A stretch of DNA of 64,000 nt, from the NCBI RefSeq assembly GCF_947632445.1, contig NZ_CANRPM010000007.1:1-64000 (forward strand), read 5' to 3'. How positions within the stretch are numbered: position 1 is the first letter of the stretch; each line of letters opens with the position of its first letter. Both the position numbers and the translations under genes were made by a program. This stretch comes from an uncultured Bacteroides sp. (GTDB taxonomy: Bacteria > Bacteroidota > Bacteroidia > Bacteroidales > Bacteroidaceae). Below, piece after piece: positions 25,708-35,487 of this stretch. Below the pieces are notes generated by a model that saw only the letters and a list, made by a program, of their open reading frames with translations, did not search any database and had not been told where the DNA came from.

Positions 25708-27261
25708 TTAAAGCGGAATGTTTCCATGCTTCTTGGCCGGATTCGTGAGTTTCTTGGTCTGCAACTGCTGCAGGGCGCGGATGATGCGGAAACGTGTATT
25801 GCGCGGTTCGATAACATCGTCGATGTAACCATACTTGGCTGCATTGTACGGGTTGGCGAACAGTTTCGTATATTCGGCTTCCTTCTCGGCCAGAAACTCT
25901 GCGGGATTCTCGTGTTCTTTGGCTTCTCTTGCATACAGCACTTCTACGGCACCGGCACCACCCATCACGGCGATTTCGGCTGTCGGCCATGCGTAGTTCA
26001 TGTCGCCACGTAGCTGTTTACAGCTCATGACGATGTGTGAACCGCCGTAAGACTTGCGCAGTGTGACCGTAACTTTGGGTACAGTGGCTTCGCCGTATGC
26101 GTAGAGCAGTTTGGCTCCGTGCAGGATGACACCGTTGTACTCCTGACCCGTGCCCGGCAGGAAGCCCGGTACGTCTACCAATGATACGATAGGAATATTG
26201 AAGGCATCGCAGAAACGTACAAAGCGTGCACCCTTGCGGGAAGCGTTGCTGTCCAGTACACCGGCCAGATACTTCGGCTGGTTGGCCACGATACCTACCG
26301 ATTGTCCGTTGAAGCGGGCGAAACCGATAATGATGTTCTTTGCGTAGTCTTTCTGAATTTCCAGGAATTCACCGTTGTCCACGATGGCGCCGATTACTTC
26401 GTACATGTCATACGGTTTGTTGGGGCTGTCGGGGATAATATCATTCAATGAGTCTTCCAGACGGTCTATGGGATCTGTGCAGTCGATGTAGGGAGCCTCT
26501 TCAAGGTTGTTCTGCGGAATGTAGCTCAGCAACTTGCGAATCAGAGCCAGTGCTTCTTCTTCTGTAGCGGCAGTGAAGTGAGTTACACCAGATTTTGTGG
26601 AGTGTACGCTTGCACCACCCAGATTTTCCTGGTTTACGTCTTCACCGGTTACAGTTTTTACTACTTTCGGTCCCGTGAGGAACATATAGGATGTACCTTC
26701 CATCATCAATGTGAAGTCTGTCAGGGCAGGCGAGTAGACTGCACCGCCGGCGCAGGGACCGAAGATACCGGAAATCTGAGGAATGACACCTGAAGCCAGA
26801 ATATTGCGCTGGAAAATCTCAGCATATCCGGCCAAAGCATTGATACCTTCTTGGATGCGTGCACCGCCTGAATCGTTCAAACCGATGACTGGAGCACCCA
26901 TACGCATTGCCTTGTCCATGATATGGCATATCTTTAGCGACATGGTTTCGGACAATGAACCGGCCGAAACAGTGAAGTCTTGTGCAAAGATGTAAACCAA
27001 ACGGCCTTCGATCGTACCGCATCCGGTTACGACCCCATCGCCAGGGTAGTGTTTCTTCTCCATGCCGAAGTTGGTACAGCGATGTTCAACGAACATGTCC
27101 ATCTCCTCGAAACTGCCTTCGTCCAGCAGCATGGCTATACGCTCACGGGCTGTATATTTACCTTTTTCGTGTTGCTTGGCAATAGCCTTTTCGCCACCTC
27201 CCTGACGCGCTACAGCGCGACGGTCAATAAGCTCTTTGATTTTCTCTAATTGATTGCTCAT
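25708..27261 (-). CDS. mmdA: Methylmalonyl-CoA decarboxylase/propionyl-CoA carboxylase carboxyltransferase
   Basis: A 517-residue acyl-CoA carboxyltransferase. The N-terminal [35 protein letters not shown] and [20 protein letters not shown] (N half oxyanion site) and the C half ([28 protein letters not shown] [10 protein letters not shown]) are all present; the length fits MmdA/PccB. It moves CO2 from methylmalonyl-CoA to biotin. With epimerase, biotin carrier, gamma and beta genes in the same operon, it is the alpha subunit of the Na+-pumping decarboxylase that makes propionyl-CoA from succinate. Confidence 0.93.
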   Translation of the reverse strand: MSNQLEKIKELIDRRAVARQGGGEKAIAKQHEKGKYTARERIAMLLDEGSFEEMDMFVEHRCTNFGMEKKHYPGDGVVTGCGTIEGRLVYIFAQDFTVSAGSLSETMSLKICHIMDKAMRMGAPVIGLNDSGGARIQEGINALAGYAEIFQRNILASGVIPQISGIFGPCAGGAVYSPALTDFTLMMEGTSYMFLTGPKVVKTVTGEDVNQENLGGASVHSTKSGVTHFTAATEEEALALIRKLLSYIPQNNLEEAPYIDCTDPIDRLEDSLNDIIPDSPNKPYDMYEVIGAIVDNGEFLEIQKDYAKNIIIGFARFNGQSVGIVANQPKYLAGVLDSNASRKGARFVRFCDAFNIPIVSLVDVPGFLPGTGQEYNGVILHGAKLLYAYGEATVPKVTVTLRKSYGGSHIVMSCKQLRGDMNYAWPTAEIAVMGGAGAVEVLYAREAKEHENPAEFLAEKEAEYTKLFANPYNAAKYGYIDDVIEPRNTRFRIIRALQQLQTKKLTNPAKKHGNIPL

Positions 27262-27369
27262 CGTTATTAGAATTTTAGTAATTATGATTTTGGGGTTAGT
27301 TACAAACTACCGGTTACAAGCATCATCTCTGTGCAAAGCGGTCTGTTGCTTGCTGCTGATGATTTCTTT

Positions 27370-27786
27370 TTATTCGGGTTTCTCGCAAAGTTCAGTCAGT
27401 ACACCTAAAGTTGATTTCGGGTGCAGGAAAGCGATGTTCAGACCCTCGGCACCTTTGCGGGGGGCTTTGTCTATCAGGCGGATTCCTGCTGCTTCGGCTG
27501 AAGCCAGTGCATTGGCCACGCCGTCTTCAATAGCGAAAGCCAGATGGTGCATACCACCGTTTCCGTTATTTTTTTCGATGAACTTGGCGATTGTGCTTTC
27601 TGGAGAAGTCGGTTCCAACAATTCAATCTTCACGTCGCCTACTTTCAGGAAGGCCGTTCTTACTTTCTGATCTTCAACAGTTTCGATGTTGTAGCACTTC
27701 AGACCTAAAACATTTTCGTAATACGGAAGGGCTTCTTCGATGCTTTTTACAGCGATGCCCAAATGCTCAATGTGTGAAATCTTCAT
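27370..27786 (-). CDS. mce: Methylmalonyl-CoA epimerase
   Basis: A 138-residue vicinal-oxygen-chelate protein that interconverts (R)- and (S)-methylmalonyl-CoA, feeding the decarboxylase. The start at 27786 (MKISHIEHLGIAVKSIEEAL) fits the family; the upstream extension to 27927 is unlike it. Metal ligands are visible as His in IEHLGIAV, His in MHHLAFAI and Glu in VLTELCE. First gene of the operon, 108 bp ahead of the carboxyltransferase. Confidence 0.94.
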   Translation of the reverse strand: MKISHIEHLGIAVKSIEEALPYYENVLGLKCYNIETVEDQKVRTAFLKVGDVKIELLEPTSPESTIAKFIEKNNGNGGMHHLAFAIEDGVANALASAEAAGIRLIDKAPRKGAEGLNIAFLHPKSTLGVLTELCEKPE

Positions 27787-28150
27787 AACTTTATTTTTTT
27801 TAATCGTAAATAGAATATGGGGTTGAATTCTTTGTTTCCAGTTAACATAGGAACTCTGATCCTGAAATTCCATGAAACTTGGTACAAAGAAAGTCATTTC
27901 TTGCAAAATAAAGAAATTTTTCCTCAATAAAATTAAGGTGCGAATAGAGTTTCCGAAGTCTTTTCACGCGGGTTGTTTTGGGGCTGATAGGAAAGGTTAG
28001 AGTTTCCAAATATTTCTTTTGGGTCGGTATGTAAAAAACATTAGAGAAGGCATTCTGAGACATTGAGCGAGAAGTCCTGTCAGGAATATAATCAGAATGC
28101 GATTGATAATTTGTAGGATTGAGCTATGTTTTTTCTTATGTGTTAAGATT
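27787..28150. other. Non-coding gap with a 9-bp inverted repeat
   Basis: No gene supported. GCATTCTGA (28050-28058) is complementary to TCAGAATGC (28092-28100) over a 33-base loop, close to the end of the thiE-like gene, where it could serve as a terminator; no T run follows on the minus strand. The rest is AT-rich upstream sequence of the epimerase gene. Confidence 0.5.
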
Positions 28151-28765
28151 TTATTCTTCAAGTGTCTTACATACATTTAGGAGTTTCTCGAAGCGATGGA
28201 GCAGGGTAGGTAGATTGGTTCTTGAATGATAGTCGTGCCAGATGTTTCCCAGAAAGGCGGCACCTCCGAATCCCAAACTATGTAGCAAAGGCAGTTTATC
28301 TGCAGATACACCGCCCAAAGCGATGGTTTTGTCGGTGAGGATACCTTCGGCTGAAGCTTGTCGTAGCTGTGTTTCACTGAAGCCTGAGCGATAACCTTGC
28401 TTGGAGATACTGTTGAAGATAGGACTCAGGAAGTGATAGTCGGTCTGTGGGCCATAGTAGGCGGCCTCTTCCAGGGAGTGGCACGAGCAACTCACGGTTC
28501 CTTTGAAGGCTTGGGGAGGTTGAGGATTGCGGCTATTCAGGTGAATGCCTCCCAAATGATAGCGTGCTTGTAAGGGAAAGTGGTCGTGCAGGCTGATGTG
28601 TTCATAATGTACGGGAGGGAGCTGGCAGATGAGGGCTTCGAGTTGTGCTTCACTACAGCCGGGTTTACGCAGGTGCAGGCGGTTGAGGCCCTGGTCTAAA
28701 AGGAGGGTCAACGCTTCGGCTTCGTCAGGGAGAAATTCAGGGTGAGTCAGTATAATGATTTTCAT
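28151..28765 (-). CDS. Thiamine phosphate synthase-like (ThiE/TenI family)
   Basis: A 204-residue TIM-barrel protein of the ThiE/TenI family, which either couples HMP-PP with thiazole phosphate or, in TenI forms, isomerises the thiazole. GLNRLHLRKPG, YHLGGIHLNSRNP, FLSPIFNSISKQGY and IALGGVS follow the family's phosphate- and substrate-binding loops. It begins 11 bp after thiD. The usual HMP-PP-binding pattern is only partly matched, so it may be a salvage paralogue rather than the main ThiE. Start chosen at 28765; an upstream in-frame ATG overlaps thiD. Confidence 0.85.
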   Translation of the reverse strand: MKIIILTHPEFLPDEAEALTLLLDQGLNRLHLRKPGCSEAQLEALICQLPPVHYEHISLHDHFPLQARYHLGGIHLNSRNPQPPQAFKGTVSCSCHSLEEAAYYGPQTDYHFLSPIFNSISKQGYRSGFSETQLRQASAEGILTDKTIALGGVSADKLPLLHSLGFGGAAFLGNIWHDYHSRTNLPTLLHRFEKLLNVCKTLEE

Positions 28766-28776
28766 ACAATCTGTTT

Positions 28777-29580
28777 CTACAAGTTTAAGTTTGGAGGGAA
28801 ATGGCACAAAGGGCCGTATCCGCAGCCTATCCGCCATTGACTGGCGGCTTCGATGGTTTTGTCCATGTAGGCTTTGGCCAGTTGCACGGAGTCGGGAAGG
28901 GAATAGCCTTGTCCAAGGTGGGTTGCGATGGCGGACGAGAACGTACAGCCGGTGCCGTGTAGATTGTCCGTATGGATGCGGGGACTACTGAAATGGTGTG
29001 TCTGTCCGTCGAAAAGGACATCTGTCATGTACTCTCCATCCAAATGACCGCCTTTCAGGAGAAAGGCGCAGCCATAGCGCTGAAACAGTTCGGTGGCGGC
29101 ATGCTCCATGTCTTGAAGGGTATGAAGACTTCTCCCTAATAGAAATGAGGCCTCGTTTAAGTTGGGTGTCACTAAGCGACATCGGGGAAATAGCTCTGTG
29201 CGGAGGGCTTCGGCAGCGTCGGGCTTCATCAGCGGATGCCCACTACTCGATAGCATCACGGGGTCAAGCACAACGGGTGTATAGGGATATTGGGACAGGC
29301 TGGCCGCCAGACCTGTTATGATGTCAGCGCGTCCTGTCATGCCGATCTTGACGGCGGTAGGGTGTAAGTCGTCCAGTACGGCTTCCGTCTGTGCGACCAC
29401 GAGCGTGCCGGGCAGGTAGTCGACGGCCGTGACGCCCCTCGTGTTTTGTACGGTGACGGCCGTGATGACTGCTGCTGCATAACCTCCTAAAGCAGAGATT
29501 GTCTTGATGTCAGCTTGTATTCCAGCTCCGCCTGAGGGGTCGGAACCGGCGATGGTCAGGATGACAACTGGTGTCTGCAT
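28777..29580 (-). CDS. thiD: Hydroxymethylpyrimidine/phosphomethylpyrimidine kinase
   Basis: A 267-residue ribokinase-fold enzyme phosphorylating HMP and HMP-P in thiamine synthesis. AGSDPSGGAGIQADIKT binds substrate; the C-terminal DNLHGTGCTFSSAIA holds the anion hole and catalytic Asp. Start at 29580, 2 bp after the uvrA stop, so it is translated from the uvrA transcript; the longer frame upstream overlaps uvrA and lacks homology. No TPP riboswitch precedes it. Confidence 0.94.
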   Translation of the reverse strand: MQTPVVILTIAGSDPSGGAGIQADIKTISALGGYAAAVITAVTVQNTRGVTAVDYLPGTLVVAQTEAVLDDLHPTAVKIGMTGRADIITGLAASLSQYPYTPVVLDPVMLSSSGHPLMKPDAAEALRTELFPRCRLVTPNLNEASFLLGRSLHTLQDMEHAATELFQRYGCAFLLKGGHLDGEYMTDVLFDGQTHHFSSPRIHTDNLHGTGCTFSSAIATHLGQGYSLPDSVQLAKAYMDKTIEAASQWRIGCGYGPLCHFPPNLNL

Positions 29581-29582
29581 GG

Positions 29583-32363
29583 TCAGGAGTCTTGCTGTAG
29601 TTTCTCTTTCAGGAATTGGCCCGTGTAGCTGGCGGCGCAGGCAGCCACTTCTTCGGGAGTACCTGCCACAACTATATTGCCGCCACGATCGCCTCCTTCG
29701 GGGCCGAGGTCTATCACATAGTCGGCACATTTGATGACGTCTAAGTTGTGCTCGATGATGACGATGCTGTGTCCGCGTCGGATAAGGGCGTCGAAGGCTT
29801 CGAGCAACTTGCGGATGTCGTGGAAATGGAGGCCGGTGGTGGGCTCGTCGAAGATGAAGAGCGTAGGGTCTGCCTTTTCTATACTCAGGTAATAGGCCAG
29901 CTTGACGCGCTGGTTTTCACCGCCCGAGAGGGTGGACGACGACTGCCCCAGCTTGATGTAGCCCAGACCTACGTCCTGCAACGGAATGAGCTTTTTGACG
30001 ATTTTCTTCTGTCCGTGCCGGCTGAAGAATTCAATGGCCTGGTCAACGGTCATCTCCAACACGTTGTAGATGTTGGCGTCGTGGAAACGCACCTCCAGTG
30101 TATCGGGCTTGAATCGCTTGCCGTGACACGACTCGCACTCCAGCACCAAATCAGCCATGAACTGCATCTCTACGGTGATGGTGCCTTCGCCTTTGCACTC
30201 CTCGCAACGGCCGCCTTCGCTATTGAAGCTGAAATAACCGGCGGTATAGCCCATCTGTTTGGCCAGTGGTTGGTCGGCATAGAGTTTGCGTATCTCGTCA
30301 TAAGCCTTGAGATAGGTCACAGGGTTGCTTCGTGAAGACTTGCCGATGGGGTTCTGGTCAATGAACTCTACGTTACGCAGGTTGTGCAGGTCGCCGCCGA
30401 TGCTCACGAATTCGCCCGGCCGTTCGCTGCACTCATCCAATTCACGCTTCAGGGCGCGGTAGAAGATGTCGCGCACCAGCGTACTCTTGCCCGAACCACT
30501 GACGCCCGTCACCACGGTCATTACGTTCAGGGGGAAGCGCACGTCGATTCCCTTCAGGTTGTTTTCGCGGGCGCCTTTTATCTCGATATAGTTGTTCCAC
30601 GGGCGGTGTTGTGCAGGCACAGGGATGGTTTCCTCGCCCAACAGGTAGCGCACGGTGTAGCTGCTGCTATGTTTCTGCAGGCCCTTCATGTCGCCTTGAT
30701 ACACCACTTCGCCTCCCAAACGTCCGGCCTTGGGACCGATGTCGATAATGTAGTCGGCGGCACGGATGATTTCTTCATCGTGTTCCACGACTACCACCGT
30801 GTTGCCCAGCTGCTGGAGCTGGCGTAGGACACGAATCAGCTTGTCTGTGTCGCGGCTATGAAGGCCGATGCTGGGCTCGTCCAGTATGTAGAGGCTACCC
30901 ACGAGGCTGCTGCCCAGTGAGGTAGCCAGGTTGATGCGCTGGCTTTCGCCGCCCGAAAGCGAGTTGCTCAGACGATTCAGAGTCAGGTAACCTAAGCCCA
31001 CGTCGACAAGGAAGCGGATGCGGCTGTTTATCTCTGTTAGGATGCGGTTAGCTATCTGCGTTTCGTGTTCGGTTAACTTCAGACGGTCGAAGAATGTTTT
31101 CAAGTCGGTGATGGGTAGATCTACCAGCTCCGAGATGCTGCGTTCGCCTACCCGTACATAGCCAGCTTCGGGCTTCAGACGGCTACCGTGACAACGAGGA
31201 CAGAGGGTCTTGCCTCGGTAGCGGGCCAGCATTACGCGGTACTGTATCTTATATTGGTTTTCCTGCAACATGCGGAAGAAGGCGTTGATGCCCTCGAAGT
31301 AAGGCGTACCTTCCCACAACATGCGGCGTTGCTCGTCGGTCAGCTGATAGTAAGGGGTGAAGATGGGAAAACCGGCCTTCTCGGCTCCGCGAATCACCAT
31401 GTCGCGCCATTCGCCCATCTTTTCCCCGCGCCAACACATCACCGCCCCTTCGTAGACGGACAAAGCACGGTTGGGTACCACCAAATGTTCGTCGATGCCG
31501 ATGACACGGCCGAATCCCTCGCATTCGGGGCAGGCACCCATGGGTGAGTTAAAGGAGAACATCTGGTCATTTGGCTCCTCGAAACGGATGCCGTCGGCCT
31601 CGAACTTAGTGCTGAAGCGGTAGAGACGGGTAGTGCCGTCAGATTGGTAGAAACGCAGCAGGCAGGCGCCGTCGCCCTCGTACATGGCCGTTTCTACGGA
31701 GTCGGTCAGGCGGCTCACGGTGTCTTTGGCAGCTGAGGTCGTCAGGCGGTCTATCAGTAGGAAGACGTTGTCACCCTCGTGCGGCTCGTATTCGTCAATG
31801 CGTATGGTTTGCCCGTTTACTTCCAAGCGTGTGAAACCTTGTTTGAGGTCTATGTCAAGCTGTTCCTTCATCGTGCGTCCGTGAGGCAGGAGCAGGGGAG
31901 TGAGTACGGTGAAACGTGTCCCTTCGGGATATTCCAGCATGCACTGCACGATGTCTTCCACCGAGTGTTTCTTCACCTCCTGTCCGCTGACGGGGCTGAA
32001 CGTGCGTCCGATGCGAGCAAAGAGTAGGCGCAGGTATTCGTAGATTTCGGTCGATGTGCCTACGGTAGAGCGCGGGTTGCGGCTGTTCACTTTCTGTTCG
32101 ATGGCGATGGCGGGCGGGATGCCTTTGATATAGTCGCACTCGGGCTTGCTCATGCGCCCCAGGAACTGGCGCGCGTAGCTGCTGAGGCTTTCCACGTAGC
32201 GTCGCTGTCCTTCTGCGTAGAGGGTATCGAAGGCCAGCGACGACTTGCCCGATCCAGACAGACCGGTGATGACCACTAACCGGTTGCGTGGTATCTCGAC
32301 GTCGATATTTTTCAGGTTGTTGACGCGGGCACCTTTTATAATAATGGAGTTTTCGGTTGTCAT
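29583..32363 (-). CDS. uvrA: Excinuclease ABC subunit A
   Basis: A 926-residue DNA damage sensor of nucleotide excision repair. Two ABC modules: Walker [10 protein letters not shown] near the N terminus and GVSGSGKST in the second half, with LSGGE signatures ([26 protein letters not shown]). Zinc-binding Cys pairs ([31 protein letters not shown]) lie between. Start at 32363 ([20 protein letters not shown]); upstream residues are unconserved. TATCTTTG on the minus strand at 32389-32396 is its likely -7 element. thiD follows 2 bp downstream. Confidence 0.97.
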   Translation of the reverse strand: MTTENSIIIKGARVNNLKNIDVEIPRNRLVVITGLSGSGKSSLAFDTLYAEGQRRYVESLSSYARQFLGRMSKPECDYIKGIPPAIAIEQKVNSRNPRSTVGTSTEIYEYLRLLFARIGRTFSPVSGQEVKKHSVEDIVQCMLEYPEGTRFTVLTPLLLPHGRTMKEQLDIDLKQGFTRLEVNGQTIRIDEYEPHEGDNVFLLIDRLTTSAAKDTVSRLTDSVETAMYEGDGACLLRFYQSDGTTRLYRFSTKFEADGIRFEEPNDQMFSFNSPMGACPECEGFGRVIGIDEHLVVPNRALSVYEGAVMCWRGEKMGEWRDMVIRGAEKAGFPIFTPYYQLTDEQRRMLWEGTPYFEGINAFFRMLQENQYKIQYRVMLARYRGKTLCPRCHGSRLKPEAGYVRVGERSISELVDLPITDLKTFFDRLKLTEHETQIANRILTEINSRIRFLVDVGLGYLTLNRLSNSLSGGESQRINLATSLGSSLVGSLYILDEPSIGLHSRDTDKLIRVLRQLQQLGNTVVVVEHDEEIIRAADYIIDIGPKAGRLGGEVVYQGDMKGLQKHSSSYTVRYLLGEETIPVPAQHRPWNNYIEIKGARENNLKGIDVRFPLNVMTVVTGVSGSGKSTLVRDIFYRALKRELDECSERPGEFVSIGGDLHNLRNVEFIDQNPIGKSSRSNPVTYLKAYDEIRKLYADQPLAKQMGYTAGYFSFNSEGGRCEECKGEGTITVEMQFMADLVLECESCHGKRFKPDTLEVRFHDANIYNVLEMTVDQAIEFFSRHGQKKIVKKLIPLQDVGLGYIKLGQSSSTLSGGENQRVKLAYYLSIEKADPTLFIFDEPTTGLHFHDIRKLLEAFDALIRRGHSIVIIEHNLDVIKCADYVIDLGPEGGDRGGNIVVAGTPEEVAACAASYTGQFLKEKLQQDS

Positions 32364-32388
32364 ATTGCAGTAATATAAATAGTATCGG

Positions 32389-32396
32389 CAAAGATA
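32389..32396 (-). promoter_or_regulatory. uvrA -7 element
   Basis: TATCTTTG on the minus strand, 26 bp ahead of the uvrA ATG; no clear TTTG is found at the -33 position. Confidence 0.55.
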
Positions 32397-32530
32397 GCGA
32401 ATTAATTGAGAATGGAGAATGGGGAATTTGAAAATGATGTAGGTGTATCCGTTTCCGTTTGTCATCATTCCGGCATAGTTTATTAGTATTCATCGTATTG
32501 CATTCCGGGAAGAAAAACGTTGTTTTCGCT

Positions 32531-32561
32531 TTTGTACTTCACCCGGTTTGCACTATCTTTG
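32531..32561 (+). promoter_or_regulatory. Promoter of the GHL10 glycoside hydrolase gene
   Basis: TTTG (32531-32534), a 19-base spacer and TATCTTTG (32554-32561): an exact Bacteroidota promoter, 30 bp ahead of the ATG. Confidence 0.85.
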
Positions 32562-32590
32562 CGATGTTTTAAAAACAGACAGAAGAAATA

Positions 32591-34105
32591 ATGAAACTGA
32601 AAAACTTATTTTTGTGCTTGTTGCTTCTGCTGACATATCCTCTCGTGTCGCAGGCACAGTTGACGAAACAGCAACGCTATCCCAAACGTGAATTCCGTGC
32701 CGCTTGGATCCAAGTAGTGAACGGACAGTTCAAGGGCATGCCGACCGAAAAGATAAAGGCTACTCTCATCAGTCAGCTGAACTCCCTGCAAGGAGCAGGC
32801 ATCAATGCCATCATCTTCCAAGTGCGTCCTGAAGCCGATGCCCTTTATGCGTCGAAGCTGGAACCGTGGAGCCGTTACCTGACGGGTGTGCAGGGACAGG
32901 TGCCGCAACCTTATTGGGATCCGATGCAGTTCATGATTGCTGAGTGTCATAAGCGCGGCATGGAGTTCCACGCATGGATCAATCCCTACCGCGTGAAAAC
33001 GTCGCTAGCCAATCAGCTGGTACCGCAACACATCTATAATCGCCATCCTGAGTGGTTTCTAACCTACGGCAACCAGCTCTTTTTCGATCCTGCTTTGCCG
33101 CAGAGCCGAGATTATATCTGCCAGGTAGTGAATGATATCGTGTCGCGTTATGATGTGGATGCCATCCACATGGACGACTACTTCTATCCCTATCCCACAA
33201 AAGGGCTGGAGTTTCCCGACTCGGTTAGCTTTGCCCGCTATGGGGGAGGCTTCGACAATATCGGCGACTGGCGGCGTAGCAACGTCAACTTACTCATCCG
33301 CAAAATCCATGAAACGATACGGGGTCTGAAGCCTTGGGTCAAGTTCGGCGTGTCGCCTTTCGGCATCTATCGTAACCAGTCGAGCGATCCGCTGGGCAGC
33401 AAGACTCGTGGGCTACAGAATTACGATGACCTCTATGCCGATGTTTTGCTTTGGGCACGCGAGGGTTGGATAGACTACAACATTCCGCAGATTTATTGGC
33501 AGATTGGTCATCCGGTGGCCGATTATGCCGAGTTGGTGGATTGGTGGGCCAAGCACAGCGAGGGGCGCCCACTCTTTATCGGCCAGTCGGTAGAGAATAC
33601 CGTGCAGAATGCCGACCCAAAGAATCCCAATATGAACCAGCTTCCCGCCAAGATGGCTTTGCAGCGTGCCTATCAGACGATTGGTGGAAGTTGCCAGTGG
33701 TATGCCGGGGCAGTAGTAGAGAATATAGGACGGTATCGTGAAGCATTGGTGGCCGAGTATTACAAGTATCCCGCTTTGCCGCCTGTATTCGACTTTATGG
33801 ATGACAAGGCTCCCGGAAAAGTACGCAAGATGAAACCAGTGTGGACTGAAGATGGCTACATCCTGTTCTGGACGGCGCCTAAATATAAGGATGAAATGGA
33901 TCGCGCGGTGCGTTACGTAGTTTACCGTTTCGCCGACAAGGAAGACGTAGACATTGACGACCCGTCTCACATTGTGGCCATCACTTGTCAGTCTTGGTGC
34001 AAATTACCTTATAAGGACGGCAAGACGAAGTATCGTTACGTGGTGACTGCCCTCGACCGTTTGCACAACGAATCGAAGTCGGTGAAGAAAAAAATCAAAT
34101 TATAA
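32591..34105 (+). CDS. Secreted GHL10 (DUF187) glycoside hydrolase-like protein
   Basis: A 504-residue protein with a signal peptide (about 1-22) and a TIM-barrel of the GHL10/DUF187 family (FRAAWIQVVNG, INAIIFQVRPEADALY, EFHAWINPYRV, DAIHMDDYFYPYP, VKFGVSPFGIYRN). Members act on peptidoglycan-like or glycan substrates, with the Asp pair in HMDDYF as candidate catalytic residues. The C-terminal ~90 residues resemble a fibronectin-III-like module (AVRYVVYRFADKEDVDID). It is divergent from uvrA. Substrate is not determinable. Confidence 0.87.
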   Translation: MKLKNLFLCLLLLLTYPLVSQAQLTKQQRYPKREFRAAWIQVVNGQFKGMPTEKIKATLISQLNSLQGAGINAIIFQVRPEADALYASKLEPWSRYLTGVQGQVPQPYWDPMQFMIAECHKRGMEFHAWINPYRVKTSLANQLVPQHIYNRHPEWFLTYGNQLFFDPALPQSRDYICQVVNDIVSRYDVDAIHMDDYFYPYPTKGLEFPDSVSFARYGGGFDNIGDWRRSNVNLLIRKIHETIRGLKPWVKFGVSPFGIYRNQSSDPLGSKTRGLQNYDDLYADVLLWAREGWIDYNIPQIYWQIGHPVADYAELVDWWAKHSEGRPLFIGQSVENTVQNADPKNPNMNQLPAKMALQRAYQTIGGSCQWYAGAVVENIGRYREALVAEYYKYPALPPVFDFMDDKAPGKVRKMKPVWTEDGYILFWTAPKYKDEMDRAVRYVVYRFADKEDVDIDDPSHIVAITCQSWCKLPYKDGKTKYRYVVTALDRLHNESKSVKKKIKL

Positions 34106-34189
34106 GTATTGGGTCTTAGGTATAAGGAATCGGGTTGAGAGTTTCTTTAGTGACTTATATTTTTTTGCCACACATCTTATATATTATAT

Positions 34190-34738
34190 CTAATAAAGTA
34201 TCAGCCCTGCTATTCCGCAAGCCACGATTATTCCGATGGGGTTCAGTTTATATTTCTTGATTCCCACAAAGGCAATGAGGAAGATGAGGCAACTGATGAT
34301 GAAGGAGCGTGTGTCTTCAGTAGGCGAGCCGAAGTTTTCAACGTTCATCAATACCAATGCGGCAGATGCAAGTAAGCCCACGACTGCAGGGCGCAAGCCC
34401 GAAAATACGGCTTCTACCGTCGGATGTTTCTGATATTTCAAGAAAAATCTGCTGATAGTGAGCATCAGGATGAACGAAGGGAGTACGACGGCGAATGTCG
34501 CGATGAAGGAGCCCCATACGCTCCCTGTGGTTGTAAAGCCCACATAGGTGGCCGAGTTGATGCCGATAGGTCCGGGAGTCATTTGGCTGATAGCTACAAT
34601 GTCTGTGAATTCTTGAGGAGTGAGCCATCCGTAGCGGGTCACCACTTCGCCTTGTATCATGGAGAGCATGGCGTAACCTCCTCCGAAACCGAATAATCCT
34701 ATCTTGAAGAACGTATAGAACAGATGTAGATATAGCAT
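34190..34738 (-). CDS. Chromate transporter family half-protein (second of pair)
   Basis: A 182-residue short CHR-family membrane protein: LFYTFFKIGLFGFGGGYAML and VAISQMTPGPIGINSATYVGF are the family motifs (FGG, PGP). Short CHR proteins work as pairs of oppositely oriented halves to form one transporter, named for chromate efflux though the natural substrate is uncertain. Start set at 34738 (MLYLHLFY), 22 bp after the first half gene; the longer frame overlaps that gene. Confidence 0.9.
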   Translation of the reverse strand: MLYLHLFYTFFKIGLFGFGGGYAMLSMIQGEVVTRYGWLTPQEFTDIVAISQMTPGPIGINSATYVGFTTTGSVWGSFIATFAVVLPSFILMLTISRFFLKYQKHPTVEAVFSGLRPAVVGLLASAALVLMNVENFGSPTEDTRSFIISCLIFLIAFVGIKKYKLNPIGIIVACGIAGLILY

Positions 34739-34760
34739 GTTTTCAGATTTTCCTTTTGCT

Positions 34761-35321
34761 TTATGAATGAATGTTTTCTTTCTCTTGTTTGGATTTCCAC
34801 TTTCCATAAAGAAAGCCGCCTATGCCTGCGGCAATGATGATCCAGATGGGCGAGAAGCCTAAAAGCCAAATGAGCAGGGCCGATACGATAGGTATCCACA
34901 GGTTGTATCGGTTGATGTGGGCCGACTTGCCCATGCTGAACGTGGGCGCAGCGATGAGAGCCACGACAGCCGGACGGATGCCTTTGAAGATGTGTTCCAC
35001 TACGGTGTTATCCTTGAAGTTGTGGAAGAAGAGGGCTATGGCTATGATAATGAGAAATGAGGGCAGGATAGTGCCCAGTGCCGTGACGATGCTTCCCCAG
35101 ATGCCGCGCAGGCGGTAGCCGATGAATATGGAGATGTTGACAGCCAAGATACCGGGCGATGACTGGGCAATGGCCAGCAGGTCGATGAAATCGTCTTTGT
35201 CTATCCAATTGCGTTTCGTCACAATTTCGTTTTCGATGAGAGGCACCATGGCATAACCTCCCCCGATGGTAAAGGCTCCTATCTTGAAGAAGATGGTGAA
35301 TGCTTCCAGATAAATATTCAT
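34761..35321 (-). CDS. Chromate transporter family half-protein (first of pair)
   Basis: A 186-residue short CHR-family protein with YLEAFTIFFKIGAFTIGGGYAMV and LLAIAQSSPGILAVNISIFIGYRL, corresponding to the FGG and PGP motifs. Start at 35321 (MNIYLEAF), where homology begins. Paired with the following CHR gene. It lies 166 bp downstream of purL on the same strand. Confidence 0.9.
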   Translation of the reverse strand: MNIYLEAFTIFFKIGAFTIGGGYAMVPLIENEIVTKRNWIDKDDFIDLLAIAQSSPGILAVNISIFIGYRLRGIWGSIVTALGTILPSFLIIIAIALFFHNFKDNTVVEHIFKGIRPAVVALIAAPTFSMGKSAHINRYNLWIPIVSALLIWLLGFSPIWIIIAAGIGGFLYGKWKSKQEKENIHS

Positions 35322-35487
35322 TTCTGTTCTTCTTTGTTTGCTATATTGTTTGAATGCTTTGAATAAGGGAAAAGACACAGATGAGATGGACATTCGGCCG
35401 TTTTACCGTTACGATCCATATCATCTATGTCTATATGTAGAGGTATATAGGGCGGACTGCTTTACGTGGGCAACCCGCCTTCTGTCG

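Noticed and set aside
27842-28063. 73-residue minus-strand open frame
   Set aside because: Composition and lack of motif suggest non-coding AT-rich sequence ahead of the epimerase.
28766-28837. N-terminal extension of the thiE-like gene
   Set aside because: It overlaps thiD and lacks homology; the family start is at 28765.
28600-29600. TPP riboswitch for the thiamine genes
   Set aside because: The genes are translated from the uvrA message with a 2-bp gap; no THI-box sequence was seen upstream.
29581-29730. N-terminal extension of thiD
   Set aside because: Arg-rich sequence read inside uvrA in another frame; thiD homology begins at 29580.
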